Shown here piece by piece: positions 49,236-59,084 of a stretch of DNA of 64,000 bases (positions are counted from its first letter, which is position 1; every line of letters starts with the position of its first letter). The notes under the pieces are model-generated. The model did no database searches, was not told where the DNA came from, and saw only the letters and a list, made by a program, of their open reading frames with translations. Origin of the DNA: Gelatoporia subvermispora B (Eukaryota; Basidiomycota; Agaricomycetes; Polyporales; Gelatoporiaceae); contig KB445795.1 of assembly GCA_000320605.2 (NCBI GenBank), positions 309,867 to 373,866 of the forward strand, given 5' to 3'. Made by a program: the position numbers and the translations under genes.

Positions 49236-49934
49236 CTATAGGTCAATGGTAGAGTTTGGGGGAAATCCACTGCGAAGCATGCGTTCGTTGTCTTCAGCAG
49301 CTAGCCTATACATCTCCGTCCAGTCTTTACAGACGTGCGGAACCCCTATGAATTCATTCCAAGGATTTCGAGGGGCAGGAACAACTGGCTCCAGTGTCGT
49401 GTCAGCCTCGCACAGGATCATTTGGCGTATGTAATTCAGGCAGTGATAAACATGGCCCGTGGCTCTCCCTGCCACCGCGGCCTCGCGAAGCTGCATGAGG
49501 CAGTGATGTTGATGGTATACCGAGAAACCGAAAGGTCTGTTGTCAGGACCAAGGTGTACGAAGCCGCCGCCAGGAGGAAATATGGAGTCCCACTCCTGAG
49601 CGCCTTCATTCGAATAGACGGGATAGTGAACGGTCTCCTCTGGCACGAGAATCACATTGCCTAACTCAACGGGATAATACGCGGGGAAGTCGTCTTCTTT
49701 GTACGCTTTGATTTCAATGAGCGAACACTACATCTTGCAGATAAGTACTAGCTCACTATATGCACGCGTTGACTGCCGCGATCTCGTAGAGTAGACCTGA
49801 CCGATGATCAGGTTAATGATGCCCGTGAGCACGAAGAGAACACTGAGGATGTTGAGCAATGCATTTTGGCGGAACGGTGAAAGTCGTTGTCGGTGCTTAG
49901 GGACCTCTTCACGAGCACGTATGGCCGTGTGCAT
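49236..49934 (-). CDS. UstYa-family (DUF3328) oxidative cyclase
   Basis: Exons 49934-49757 and 49705-49236, 215 aa, with a 51-nt intron. An N-terminal cytosolic tail and one membrane helix (about residues 25-45, LLNILSVLFVLTGIINLIIG) are followed by a luminal domain. Residues 59-75 read YTYKEDDFPAYYPVE, the usual start of the domain. Both copper-binding HxxHC motifs are intact: HQHHC at 124-128 and HVYHC at 144-148, followed by CEADTTLEPV and VCKDWTEMY. Known UstYa proteins install oxidative ring closures on Kex2-processed peptides in ascomycete dikaritin pathways. By family it should act in the secretory pathway on a small peptide, and a candidate substrate is encoded 4 kb away. Confidence 0.92.
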
Positions 49935-50432
49935 TGCGGGGAGAAGGGCGAGGATTGCAACGAGACAGCTGTGATGATCGAACGTCTCGTCGCTCAAGGT
50001 ATGATTGGAATGTAACCCGGGCCGGGCAAGAGGATTCACAAAACACAATGCCTCAATTCCGCGGGACCTCGACGGTCACACGCGGAGGGAATCGAATGTG
50101 ATAGGGCAAACGATCAGAAAAGAAGATAGTGCTGGGACATCAGAAGGTGGTGTCGGGTTAGACATCTCCATTGTGAGAGTGTGATTTCAGAGAGGAACAG
50201 CTCGGGCAAAGAGAGATCGAAAGCTTCGAGCGCCCTGGGTCACGGCCGAGTTGAAGTCGCCACTGCTCGGGTAATCGTCCAGGGAGACGCCGTCCGAAAA
50301 CGCATCTGCCGCCCAGCATCCGTTTTGGAGATGCGACGTTCATTTTCGAGTCTTTGTTCTCCTTGTCCACCGGGACCATCGGACTTCGTGCCATCGATGA
50401 TACATCGAGGCCCAGTATTTCCATCGGACGAA
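49935..50432. other. Spacer between the two UstYa genes
   Basis: 498 bp between two tandem minus-strand genes. A frame at 50158-50595 overlaps the second UstYa gene in another frame and is a shadow. Confidence 0.55.
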
Positions 50433-51061
50433 CTACTTTACGTGCTGCTCGAGTGAGGTGTACACTAGACTCCAGTCTCTGCAAGTATGCTCCATGCCTA
50501 AACCGTTGACACCGATACCGCTTGTCAGCTGCTTCACCGGTTCCAGTCGCGTGCTCGCGGCGCAGAGGCTCAACTGATGGACATAATTGAAGCAAAACGT
50601 CGTCGTGTTTCTATCCTCCTCGTTAATCCACGACGCGTCTACGATGGCTTTGCGGATGATATTCAAGCAATAGAGCTGGTGGAACATGGTCACCCGGAAG
50701 AGACGACGATCGGGTCCCAGGCGAACATATCCGCCTCCCTTGGGAAAGAGCGTGAGCCATTCCTCGTCATTAGTTGGGCCGTAGTGGAGGGTTTCCTCAA
50801 TGGTGAGTTGCGCATCATATGGATGCTCGTCGTATGGAATGAGGGAGTTCGGGAAGACGGACTCGGTGGTGTAGGCTGTGAATTACCCGATGTCAGGCCA
50901 GGCAGTAAGCAGATATATTTCCACTCACAATTTAAGTGAAGCTGTTTGCCGCCTTGGTTATGCATTGCGACGAGGATGAAGCATATGTTGAGCAGGATGG
51001 CACCGGCGAGCAGGACAGCTGCGCCTACGGAGGCATATGTCTCTCGGCGTCGCTCCATCAT
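50433..51061 (-). CDS. UstYa-family (DUF3328) protein with degenerate HxxHC motifs
   Basis: Exons 51061-50929 and 50875-50433, 191 aa, with a 53-nt intron. The N-terminal membrane helix is at about 11-33 (VGAAVLLAGAILLNICFILV). The luminal part aligns well with the family: EEWLTLFPKGGGYVRLGP, then FRVTMFHQLYCLNIIRKA, then FCFNYVHQLSLC, STRLEPV and TCRDWSLVY. The first motif is HQLYC (110-114, second His replaced by Tyr), and the second is TTTFC (135-139, both His lost). The copper ligands expected from the family are therefore mostly missing. It may be a non-catalytic partner of the intact UstYa next door, comparable in idea to paired UstYa/UstYb use, or a divergent enzyme. It is divergent from the membrane-protein gene at 51439. 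Confidence 0.85.
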
Positions 51062-51438
51062 TGTTGCACCCTACCGGGACTGGGTGGCGAGTGGTCAGCC
51101 TCGCAAGAACAGGTCCTACTACTTAGAGTACTAAGCGCAGTCATGAACTTCCGCGAAGACACATTTTCATCACCGTACTTGTCGCTTGAAATTGAATTGT
51201 ATGAAGCTCAGTCTCACGCTCTTCGGTCGCGGTGCGCGCTAATCGTGCTTCTCGAGCTTGACAGACGGGGGCTCCTGATGCAGAGTCCGGGCATAATTGA
51301 GCCATGTGCATACTCTGTCAAACTCGAGAATGTGCCGGAGATTGCCTCGGAATTGGTCGTTTACCAGCTGCATCGATATCGCTGTTATCATCGAACAGTC
51401 CTCGCCTGCTACTCGACCCGCCGTTGTAATCCCATACG
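51062..51438. promoter_or_regulatory. Divergent promoter region
   Basis: 377 bp between the start codons of the second UstYa gene (minus) and the type II membrane protein (plus). The arrangement allows joint regulation; I could not identify a shared binding site by eye. Confidence 0.35.
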
Positions 51439-52330
51439 ATGGACGCCTCCAAACACGAGTACATTCCGCTCAGCCCCACTGACGAGGATCACGAGCTCCT
51501 CTCTGAAGAAAATAGCACTATCAAGGAAGACATCCATCAGAGCACTGGAGGTACCTCATGGAATGGCTGGACATTGTTCCTCGCTGCTTGTATACTCTCC
51601 GCTGCACTTTCTGCTATCAACCTCAGTATCCTTTCCGCCGTCCAGACTATACGCGTTCTTCCCACTCCCATGAAGACCCCCTCTGTGTACATAGGCCTCG
51701 ATTCCTTACGAGGGAAGAACAATACCTTGTGCCGAAGTAGGGTCACATATCCCGAGAGTGTCGCGACCTTCGAAAAGGAGAACGTCCGCGGGAGGACGCG
51801 TCTGCATGCACCGGGCGACAAGATGATCTTGGAGCTTGGTGGCACTGTACGTTTTAGAGCTTGCTCCCCGTACAATGATCTCAATCACTACCCGAAGAAA
51901 TCTGCCTATGTCGACTTTCGCATACCAGACTACGGGCTGGAGAACTGCACACTGAGCTTGAAACGCAATGACACGTCCTCGCCTCCAGCTTTAACGCAGT
52001 ATGCAGCCAACGTCGAGATATGGCTGCTTCAGGACGAAGGCAAACTTAAGAACAAAGTCCTGCTGGATACGCTCAACTTCGCAAATGAAACTCAATCTAC
52101 CACAGCTCCATTCTTCTGTCCTGCTCAGTCGCACCTCTTTTTCCAACTTCGCTGTCCTGGAGAAGGATGCCACGTTCAGATCCCCCTTCAGAACGTCACC
52201 GCGATGAGTAAGCACCCGATCCAGCAGACTGCGTACGTAGGCTGACGCTATCTTAGCTGCTAGAGTAGATTCGCGTCTCCAAACAAGCTTGAGTTTGACT
52301 CAGTACGAGGGGTTAACTTGTATCTCATAA
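51439..52330 (+). CDS. Type II membrane protein associated with the UstYa genes
   Basis: Exons 51439-52207 and 52257-52330, 280 aa; the 49-nt intron has a GCTGAC branch. The cytosolic tail starts MDASKHEYIPLSPTDEDHEL. One membrane helix lies at about 44-68, followed by PSVYIGLDSLRG and a luminal domain of about 190 residues. That domain has several N-glycosylation sequons (NNT, NCT, NDT, NET, NVT) and six or more Cys, including the block VDFRIPDYGLENCTLSL. From memory, proteins with YIGLD after the helix and an FR-DYG-E-C block are multicopy in Agaricomycetes and often sit beside UstYa genes; their function is unknown. The topology would place the domain in the same compartment as UstYa. Confidence 0.75.
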
Positions 52331-53811
52331 CCCTGTACATAGAACGCATCCCTTCGGCAATTAATCGTGTACTTCGACGGGGCATCGCTTGATACCTTGT
52401 TTAACTCGAGCAAGCGGGCGTTGGAATCACTACAGTAAGCATGAACTGATGACTGTTTGCACCTTACATGATGACTTCGTGGATCATCCATTCGCGACAT
52501 TACCGTGGACTCCGAGTATCTCACTTGGGTCGAGCCCTGAGCGGCATAAACGTCAAGTCTTGCGGGTTCGCGGCTCGGTCGAAACTCATGTACTTTGGTG
52601 TAGACATCCTCTTCCTCCGGATTTCCCATATCCGGTCACGCTCAATTACACTTTCTGACGTGAGCAAGTTATAGATGAACATAATTGTCCATGTATCTTT
52701 GTGGCAAAAAGGCACGGATTTCTCCATCTGTCACCCCTATCAATCATGATGTTGATCGCTGTCACCAAGACCGGGGCACATCTCTTATTGACACGGATCT
52801 ACGGCTCCAGGGAAGATCAAACGGTCTACCTAGGCCTCAGTACAACGGGTGATCGGTCAAATTCTTTTCAGCAAACCGGTGCTTTAGAGATCCGTCTGAT
52901 GTACTAAAATGTTGAGAAGAAACTTTGATGCCCTGCTTTGAGGTTATACAGACTCGACAAGAGTCACACACATTGCATCGGCAATGCATCGATAGTCAGC
53001 TGCGACGCCGCCTGGGAGCGTGCCCCTGCGTTGACCCAGGGACCACCACCTCAGGTCTCTGTGATTTCTTGACACACCGTCACATTCAACTGTACGGATC
53101 TGTGATCGGGCTTCGATCGACCGTTTCCCTGATGTCTTTTCACCATCTTCGTGAGACCCGTGGGTGCCGTAATCGTCTATGTACACTTGGGGATGGTCGT
53201 CGGGTAATTAAATATCTGGGAAGGTCATTGAGAGTAATTAGTGTGCGAGTACAGAGTGCTTAACTGATTTTCACATGGGCTTGGAACTCTGGTCGAACTA
53301 TGCTCTCTTGGCGAAGGCAGATCGTATACAATAGTCATGTTCGGCTGCTGTCATGTCAACTTTTGCTAATCTTTTGCAAGTTCGTGGGAGTTCTCTTCAT
53401 ATATATGGGTCACGAAGTGATGCGAACCGGCTGCCATTGCAAACGTCAGTCTTCGAATGTTTTACGACACTGATTCTTGTTGTGATACCAGGCAGCTGAC
53501 CTGTCCATGCGAACGATCATCTCCAGCATTTTACTGCAACCACCTCCGGAACAGCCAAACACCGTCTATCTGATTGGCAGGCATATTGAGAAAGTGGTGT
53601 TTATGGCGTTAACAGTCATGCACAGGTTCAGGCACCAGTAGAAACTACATCTTTGAGGCTGATTCGAGGTAGAGGCACTGAATGGTATTGCCGACACCGG
53701 CCATATGTTCGTGTGCACACGGTCTCAGGAGGCAAAGCATCATCGGCATCGCCAGAGGTTAGCTCTGCGTATGAGTGATTCAGCTGGACGATGTTCGATG
53801 GAGAGAAGTGG
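52331..53811. other. Interval with possible relics of the membrane-protein family
   Basis: No intact gene. Two short plus-strand pieces, at about 52740-52880 (reading DQTVYLGLSTTGD) and 53507-53610 (reading QPNTVYLIGR), resemble the post-helix part of the protein at 51439. They may be remnants of former copies. The remainder shows nothing recognisable. Confidence 0.4.
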
Positions 53812-53819
53812 TATAAAAG
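53812..53819 (+). promoter_or_regulatory. TATA box of the repeat precursor gene
   Basis: TATAAAAG within GGTATAAAAGCC, 60-68 nt upstream of the ATG at 53880. Confidence 0.65.
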
Positions 53820-53879
53820 CCTAGGTGACGAAAGGCGGAACCATCAGGCTCCAACTCCTACATCGCAACATCCACCGCC

Positions 53880-54264
53880 ATGCACTTTTCCACCGCCATT
53901 GTGAACGTTCTCACTTTCGCCTGCGCCCTCGGCATGGCTTCCGCTGGACCGAATGGGGTGACACGGGAGGATGGTGCGTTCAGCAGCATCGCGGTCAGCC
54001 TCAAGCTAACCGATTAATTATGATTATCCAGAATTAATTCGGGATGTTGACGACTTTGACCCCAACATTAACAGCGGGTGGTTCGCCAGCGGTGCACGCC
54101 GTGACGATGAGGCAGAGTTTGACCCCAACATCAACAGCGGGTGGATCAACAGTGATGCACGCCGGGATAATGAGGCGGAGTTTGACCCCAACATCAACAG
54201 CGGGTGGATCAACAGTGATGCACGCCGGGATAATGAGGCGGAGCTCCGCGCCATTGACTGGTGA
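53880..54264 (+). CDS. Kex2-processed repeat peptide precursor (putative RiPP precursor)
   Basis: Exons 53880-53973 and 54032-54264, 108 aa; the 58-nt intron has a GCTAAC branch. Residues 1-22 form a signal peptide (MHFSTAIVN, hydrophobic core, ASA end). After a short acidic leader come three tandem 21-residue repeats (from residue 40), each starting FDPNINSGW and carrying Ala-Arg-Arg followed by an acidic Asp/Glu-Ala-Glu stretch. Arg-Arg at 54-55, 75-76 and 96-97 are Kex2-type sites; the Glu-Ala pairs after them could be trimmed by a dipeptidyl peptidase as in yeast alpha-factor. Repeats 2 and 3 are identical in DNA. The precursor ends in AIDW. No Cys is present in the repeats; the conserved Phe and Trp are candidate targets for UstYa-type cross-linking. 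Family knowledge and location support the role; chemistry and bioactivity are unknown. Confidence 0.85.
54055..54243 (+). repeat. Three 63-bp in-frame tandem repeats
   Basis: Units 54055-54117, 54118-54180 and 54181-54243. Units 2 and 3 are identical over 63 bp; unit 1 differs at 12 positions, changing residues after the conserved Trp and in the acidic linker. Identity of 2 and 3 points to recent duplication or gene conversion inside the precursor gene. Confidence 0.95.
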
Positions 54265-54954
54265 GCACCAAATCTGATCAAGTAACAAGACCCAGTAATT
54301 CATAATTGACATTCGGAGTAGACATTGAATAGGTTACATGAAGGCTTCATTGGGATGTACCAGTCACGACACTGGGCGCTTTAGTAGATGTTATGTTCCT
54401 TCGAGGTGAACAGATAATTTCGAATGATTTCGGAGTGTATGCGAGAGCTTCACACACGCGCGACTGAAGAGGCTGAGCTGGGATACGGATCCGCTGACAG
54501 ACGAGGTATAAAGTTGCTTGAGACCTGTTTCTATATGACACCGTCGAATAACAAAGATATGAAGAGGCATTATTCCAGAGCTGCAAAATTCCGCGAAGTT
54601 TCGACATATAGATCGGAATCAACGCATTTTAGGGGCGCTTGATTCTCACACCAACTTCAGGGTAGGGCGACCGTTTGTCGGGCCGACTTGTGGGTGTCGC
54701 GCTGCACGGCATTGGTTCCGGCGTCTGAGGGTACAGAGGACTCAGCGCACCTCGAAGGCGTGATGGTGGATTTTGAATTGAATGGTCCTTCGGTTCGAAG
54801 GTGGATGAGACGCCCGGTGTCTTCGACCACGTTCTTCTAGGCTCGAACCCGTCATCTTCACTCACTGCAATGGACCTCTGCATCTTGCAGGAAAAGATTA
54901 GCAGAATCTCTCGCGAATGGTCACTTTCTGTCAAATTTGTTTTCGAGCTGACGC
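54265..54954. other. No supported gene
   Basis: Between the precursor gene and the PUS4 remnant. The minus-strand frame 54629-55066 overlaps the remnant antisense and is not supported. Confidence 0.45.
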
Positions 54955-56000
54955 TGTACAAATTGCCAAAAGCACCAGCTAGTCTACCGGTCTCAGCCCT
55001 TTTTGACATCGTCAAGCCCTCGGGATCAATGTCTATGAGACTCTTCAAAAGCTTGGAACCCCTCATCGGTAGATGGCGCTGGCTCGTAGAGGAGGAAAAC
55101 TGATGAGAAGAACGAAGAACAATAAGTACACAAGGATTGGGCCGGACCGATCAAAATAGGCCAGAGAGGGGCGTTGGATCCGCTCGCGGATGGTGTACTC
55201 GGCGTATAATGTCGTTTGCGTTCCGTGTCAAGGTGATTTAGTTGTCGGCGTTGGCAAAAGGACGAAGAGGCTGCCGGAGTTCCTCGACTGCGTGAAGGTG
55301 CGGATCTCACTCTTCCTATACCTCATATTGCCTAACCTTCATGCGTAGGAATACAAAACAACATGTCTACTTCGGTGCGAGACATATTCGTACGACAGCG
55401 AGGGCGCATCGGCGCGCGTCGCGCCCTGGTGACACGTCACCCGGGAAGGAAGCCGAGGAGGCATAGCAGCAGCTTCGCGGCGGGATCATGCGAGTCCCAC
55501 CCATGTGCCTCTGCGCTCCTTCCTCATCAGTCCTCCCTTTACTCATCTCCCACGCCAGCCTCTCCGTGCTCAAGATAGACTGCAAGTTGTACTACCAGTA
55601 CGAGCGCAGCAGGATTCTGCTCCCGCGCCTGATCGAGAAGCGCAATGTAACGGTGGACGCGCTCGAGGCAGGCACTGACAGCATTCGTGCTGAGGATGCG
55701 TGTGTCGGGCGGGACGTATGTGCGCTCGATTGTTCACAACCTTTGCCATGTGCATGATCTCGGGAGCGCGGTGCATGCCGCCACGCTACAGCGCTTGAGG
55801 CAGCGGAATTCTGCGCTGGTGCCGACGGGGGGGAGCGATTGGGCGTGCGTGCCGTCACTGCCGTGGCAGGTGTTTGAGAAGGCACGGAAGGATCTGGGCG
55901 AGCCGATGAGCATGAATGGCTCGAGTAGGAGCAACAGGTGGTTGATACGTACGAGATCGTTGAGGGGAAGCACTTATGGCAGGATTGCGATCGCAGGAGG
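54955..56000 (+). pseudogene. pus4: Decayed tRNA pseudouridine synthase PUS4 (TruB family)
   Basis: Pieces of PUS4, which makes pseudouridine-55 in tRNAs, appear in order but in different frames. LPVSALFDIVKPSGSMSM is near 54980-55035. KIGQRGALDPLADG at 55152-55192 includes the catalytic Asp. VGVGKRTKRLPEFLDCVK is at 55239-55294. After an intron-like gap, EYKTTCLLRCETYSYDSEG and VAPW are followed directly by TGA where the family has Arg. A frame change then precedes GGIMRVPPM, KLYYQYERSRILLPRLIEK and GGTYVRSIVHNL (near 55704). The stop, the frame changes and a damaged donor near 55200 make it non-functional as it stands. The identification is strong; a working copy must lie elsewhere. Confidence 0.82.
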
Positions 56001-56236
56001 TACGTATATACCATAATCCGATTGTTGGCCTCACAGAGCTGACCTTGAGCCTTCGATGAAACATAGCCCCTCTTTCGTCAGAATACAAATGCATCGACAA
56101 ATGCATCGTCTCGTTAACTTCAGGTAGCAGCTTGTCAATATTTGCACATGCCGAGTACGCGCCATTTGCTCAACACTCAGCGAGACAGAAAGTAATTCCT
56201 TCCTGCCGGATCCTCAGCGGCTTCTTTACAGCCGCG

Positions 56237-56287
56237 ACCCGTACCCGTACCCGCGCGGGTTGAGCACCCGCCACGTACACGGGTACC
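56237..56287. repeat. ACCCGT-repeat patch with inverted symmetry
   Basis: Three tandem ACCCGT/ACCCGC units followed directly by GCGGGT, then further ACCCGC and an inverted ACGGGTACC. Such subterminal repeats occur in some DNA transposons, but I found neither target-site duplication nor transposase here. Confidence 0.4.
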
Positions 56288-56379
56288 AAACCCGCGCAGC
56301 TATTCTCAGATGCCGCTATCGCCTAGTAGCTCAGGTAAGAGTGGAAAGAGTTTACTCGGATCAAGCCCCCTTCTGCGTT

Positions 56380-56660
56380 GGTGTGCTAGGTTGACTGAAC
56401 AATGCTCGCGAGTCTCGGCTTCTATACCAATCACGTCTCGCCCGCCGTGGCGAGGCTGACTCCCGAGTATTGAGTCTCCGGAGGTCTCTGGCCGAACACA
56501 GCATAATCAAGTACTTGGGCGACATCGGGTCCTAAAGCTGATGTACACGTTATAAGCTCGAAATATGTAGTAATAATCAATGAGTCTCTGAAATCAGGCT
56601 GCACTTCGATATTGCCATCTGGGTGGAGGAGACGCAGCCGGATAATATCGATGAAGATGA
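56380..56660 (+). repeat. Diverged repeat, unit 2 (pair at 46.4 kb)
   Basis: Same block order as 46420-46700, including TTGACTGAAC, GGGTCCTA and the coding-like LHFDIAIW/DNID block at 56598-56650. Confidence 0.5.
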
Positions 56661-57433
56661 ACACGGTCGCAATGCACTTGACGATTGCGTTAAGACAGGC
56701 TAAGATGAAAGACTATTTCAAGATGAGTATTGCCTTTCTGCGATATCTGCTTTGAAAAGTCGATTCATGTAGGACAGGATATCCTAATGTGCAAAGTCAC
56801 AGTTACGTCGACGATCCTCAGTGGCGTCAGTTTCCGTGTGGACCGCATCCCAAGGTGATCGGCGATAACTTGTATGTACACGAGCACTGCTTCCATCTCT
56901 CCAAATTTACAATGGAGAACGAGTTCGGCAGCCCTTCAATGGAGATCTGGTATCGACCAACCATTCCTTTCCGTGATAACGGCGTCATGATGCACAACCC
57001 AGCTAGAGTCGCACATGTATGGCGCCAGTCCTGTCACCTCGAACTCGATCTGTTCCATCTCTCGGCAGTTCAATGTCGCTGCACACTTGAGCGCATACAC
57101 ACTGATACGTCGCAATCACTAGCGGAGACTTGAGCTCACATTGGCACCATGCTGCTCCGTCTACCTGACATCAAATTAATAACACGCCACCCGTTACTCA
57201 TACAACCATCATCCTTCGGTCGAGTCAATGTTATTGCAATACGTATCATCTGACGTGACACCTTATTCCAAGCAAGATCTACTCTCGCTGTCCATCGCAG
57301 CGAATCGCCCGGGAAATGCCGTCTGAGCTTCGTCGTACGTATATAAATCCTTTGACCGTGTCGCTTGCACCTTGGTTGCCTCCACCCCATACTCCAAACA
57401 TCAGTGCTGGTCACAATCTTTCAAAGGCACAAA

Positions 57434-59084
57434 ATGCTACACCTACCTGCTGCTTTGAAGCCATTTGCTCACATTGACGCCCTTGTGGCTGAGTGCGTGC
57501 CTCTTCTCCATCCAAATATTACACTGATACATTTCCTTGTGTTCAGGCGGGCTGGGTATAGCAGCACAGTTGCATCTTGCGGTACGTCCTCTGCATGTGC
57601 AGTGTCAACGCCAGCCACAGTAATATCTTGTCCAGTCCTCGTCCTTTACCACCACATGACCTCATTACCGCTAGAAGTTGAGGTTATGTGGGGACGGAAG
57701 CTCACCAGTGTTACTGCGCTCTTCTATCTTAATAGATGGATTGTCTTTGCCTCTTCTGTCATCAAATTATGTAATGCGATCCCAATGACGAGACTTTCGG
57801 TATGTTATAATTCTATCTCACGCAATGCTCAAACTTCTCTTACTTCTCAAGAAAAGGGGTATGCATCTCTTCCGTTTTTCCTTACGATGCGACTGATACA
57901 ATTACTGCATGGCGTTGCTAGATGTATCATATATGGCGACATCGATATTGCTACTCAGATACTGTTAATGATTGTATGCGCGTGTGAGTGTGCTGGTATC
58001 ATTTATTGGAAACACATATGATGACTCGGAGGCAGCTATCTCCGCCACCCGTGTTTATGCGATCAGCGGTGGCAGCTGGTTTCTCGCCTACACCATGCTC
58101 ATTCTGACGTCAGTCTCTGTGGGAGCGAACGTGGTAAGTGCTGCATCTGTGAACACAGGACCTATCTTTGACAACGAAATTAGTATATCAGTTACTTTAG
58201 AGAATACCGTAAATTGACAATGGTACCAGGAATGGGCATTCAGTGCTTGCAAAGACTTTCCCTCTCCGAGTGAGTTCATTTTGAGCACGTAAGTAATGTC
58301 CTTGTTCATATCGGGGCAGAGGTTGATCATAGATCAGATGTATGTTCATAGCTCTGCATGTCTTCGTCAAATCTCACTACGATCCAGTAACAATAACCTC
58401 AGACATATGTCTCATAACATCGAGTGTCCTACTGCTGCTTGTTACGTGGGTCAAGACCTTTCGTATGAGAAGAGATGCCAGTCATAATGGAATCCGACTA
58501 CCACTAGTGGAAATGTTGCTCATAGATGGTATGAACGTATCATTTTCTTACTTTTTAGCTAATAGTACGTTCAGGTACTCTATACGTTTGGTAAGCAGTT
58601 TAATGTTCTCCGAGTAGAGTCCGTATGATATTGTGCAGCTTTAAGATAACGATGCACGTACTGAACGTGCTGCAAAATACCATTCCTGTACGCTCTCATG
58701 GCAGAATTACACTCTAAACTCACACGACTTAGGGCCTACACACTCTCAATATCCCGGAATTCTCAATGTCGTTAGTACGAGATCCGAATGTGTCGATATC
58801 TATTGATCTGCTCCAGGCTGGAATCCATCCTACTCTCGGATTTCCTTCTCCGTCTACGAAAAACGGCAGCAAATCCAGCAACCACTGGACTTTCTTTGTT
58901 AAGCTCCGAGCGGTCAACCCTCCGTTTCGCCTCATTCGTAGATAACATGGGCGAGGAGTTATACTATGATTCCAATGACGTTGAGCTCAATGTCTCAGGC
59001 CACTGGGAAGAAACTCATGATGACGAAGTCTTGGATGCAAAACAGACGAAGAGTCTTGTCTCGGAAACACGAGCCACAGGGTAG
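57434..59084 (+). CDS. DUF6533 multi-pass membrane protein (exon structure approximate)
   Basis: Pieces follow one another in the family order. MLHLPAALKPFAHIDALVAE is at the start. VLVLYHHMTSLPLEVEVMWG then RKLTSVTALFYLNRWIVFA (57633-57755) form the DUF6533 domain. SATRVYAISGGSWFLAYTML is at 58042-58100. TITSDICLITSSVLLLLVTW then VKTFRMRRDAS is at 58395-58490, LLIDG at about 58512-58530, and SSERSTLRFASFVDNMGEEL at 58898-58957 forms the C-terminal tail. Several short introns join these parts, but I could not prove every junction; some pieces may be broken. The family has about seven membrane helices and unknown function. It may be intact or recently decayed. Confidence 0.55.

Larger units (their letters stand above)
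56001..57433. other. Gene-poor, repeat-bearing interval
   Basis: Holds a GC-rich ACCCGT-repeat patch (56237-56287) and unit 2 of the repeat shared with 46.4 kb. The plus-strand frame at 56789-57133 reads openly for 114 codons (with FPCGPHPKVIGDNLYVHEHC) but has no family match or splice support. Confidence 0.4.

Noticed and set aside
50158..50595. 145-codon minus frame beside the second UstYa gene
   Set aside because: It overlaps UstYa exon 2 in another frame and lacks family resemblance.
54024..54312. Repetitive antisense frames over the precursor repeats
   Set aside because: They are shadows of the 63-bp tandem repeat; the plus strand has the signal peptide, intron and TATA box.
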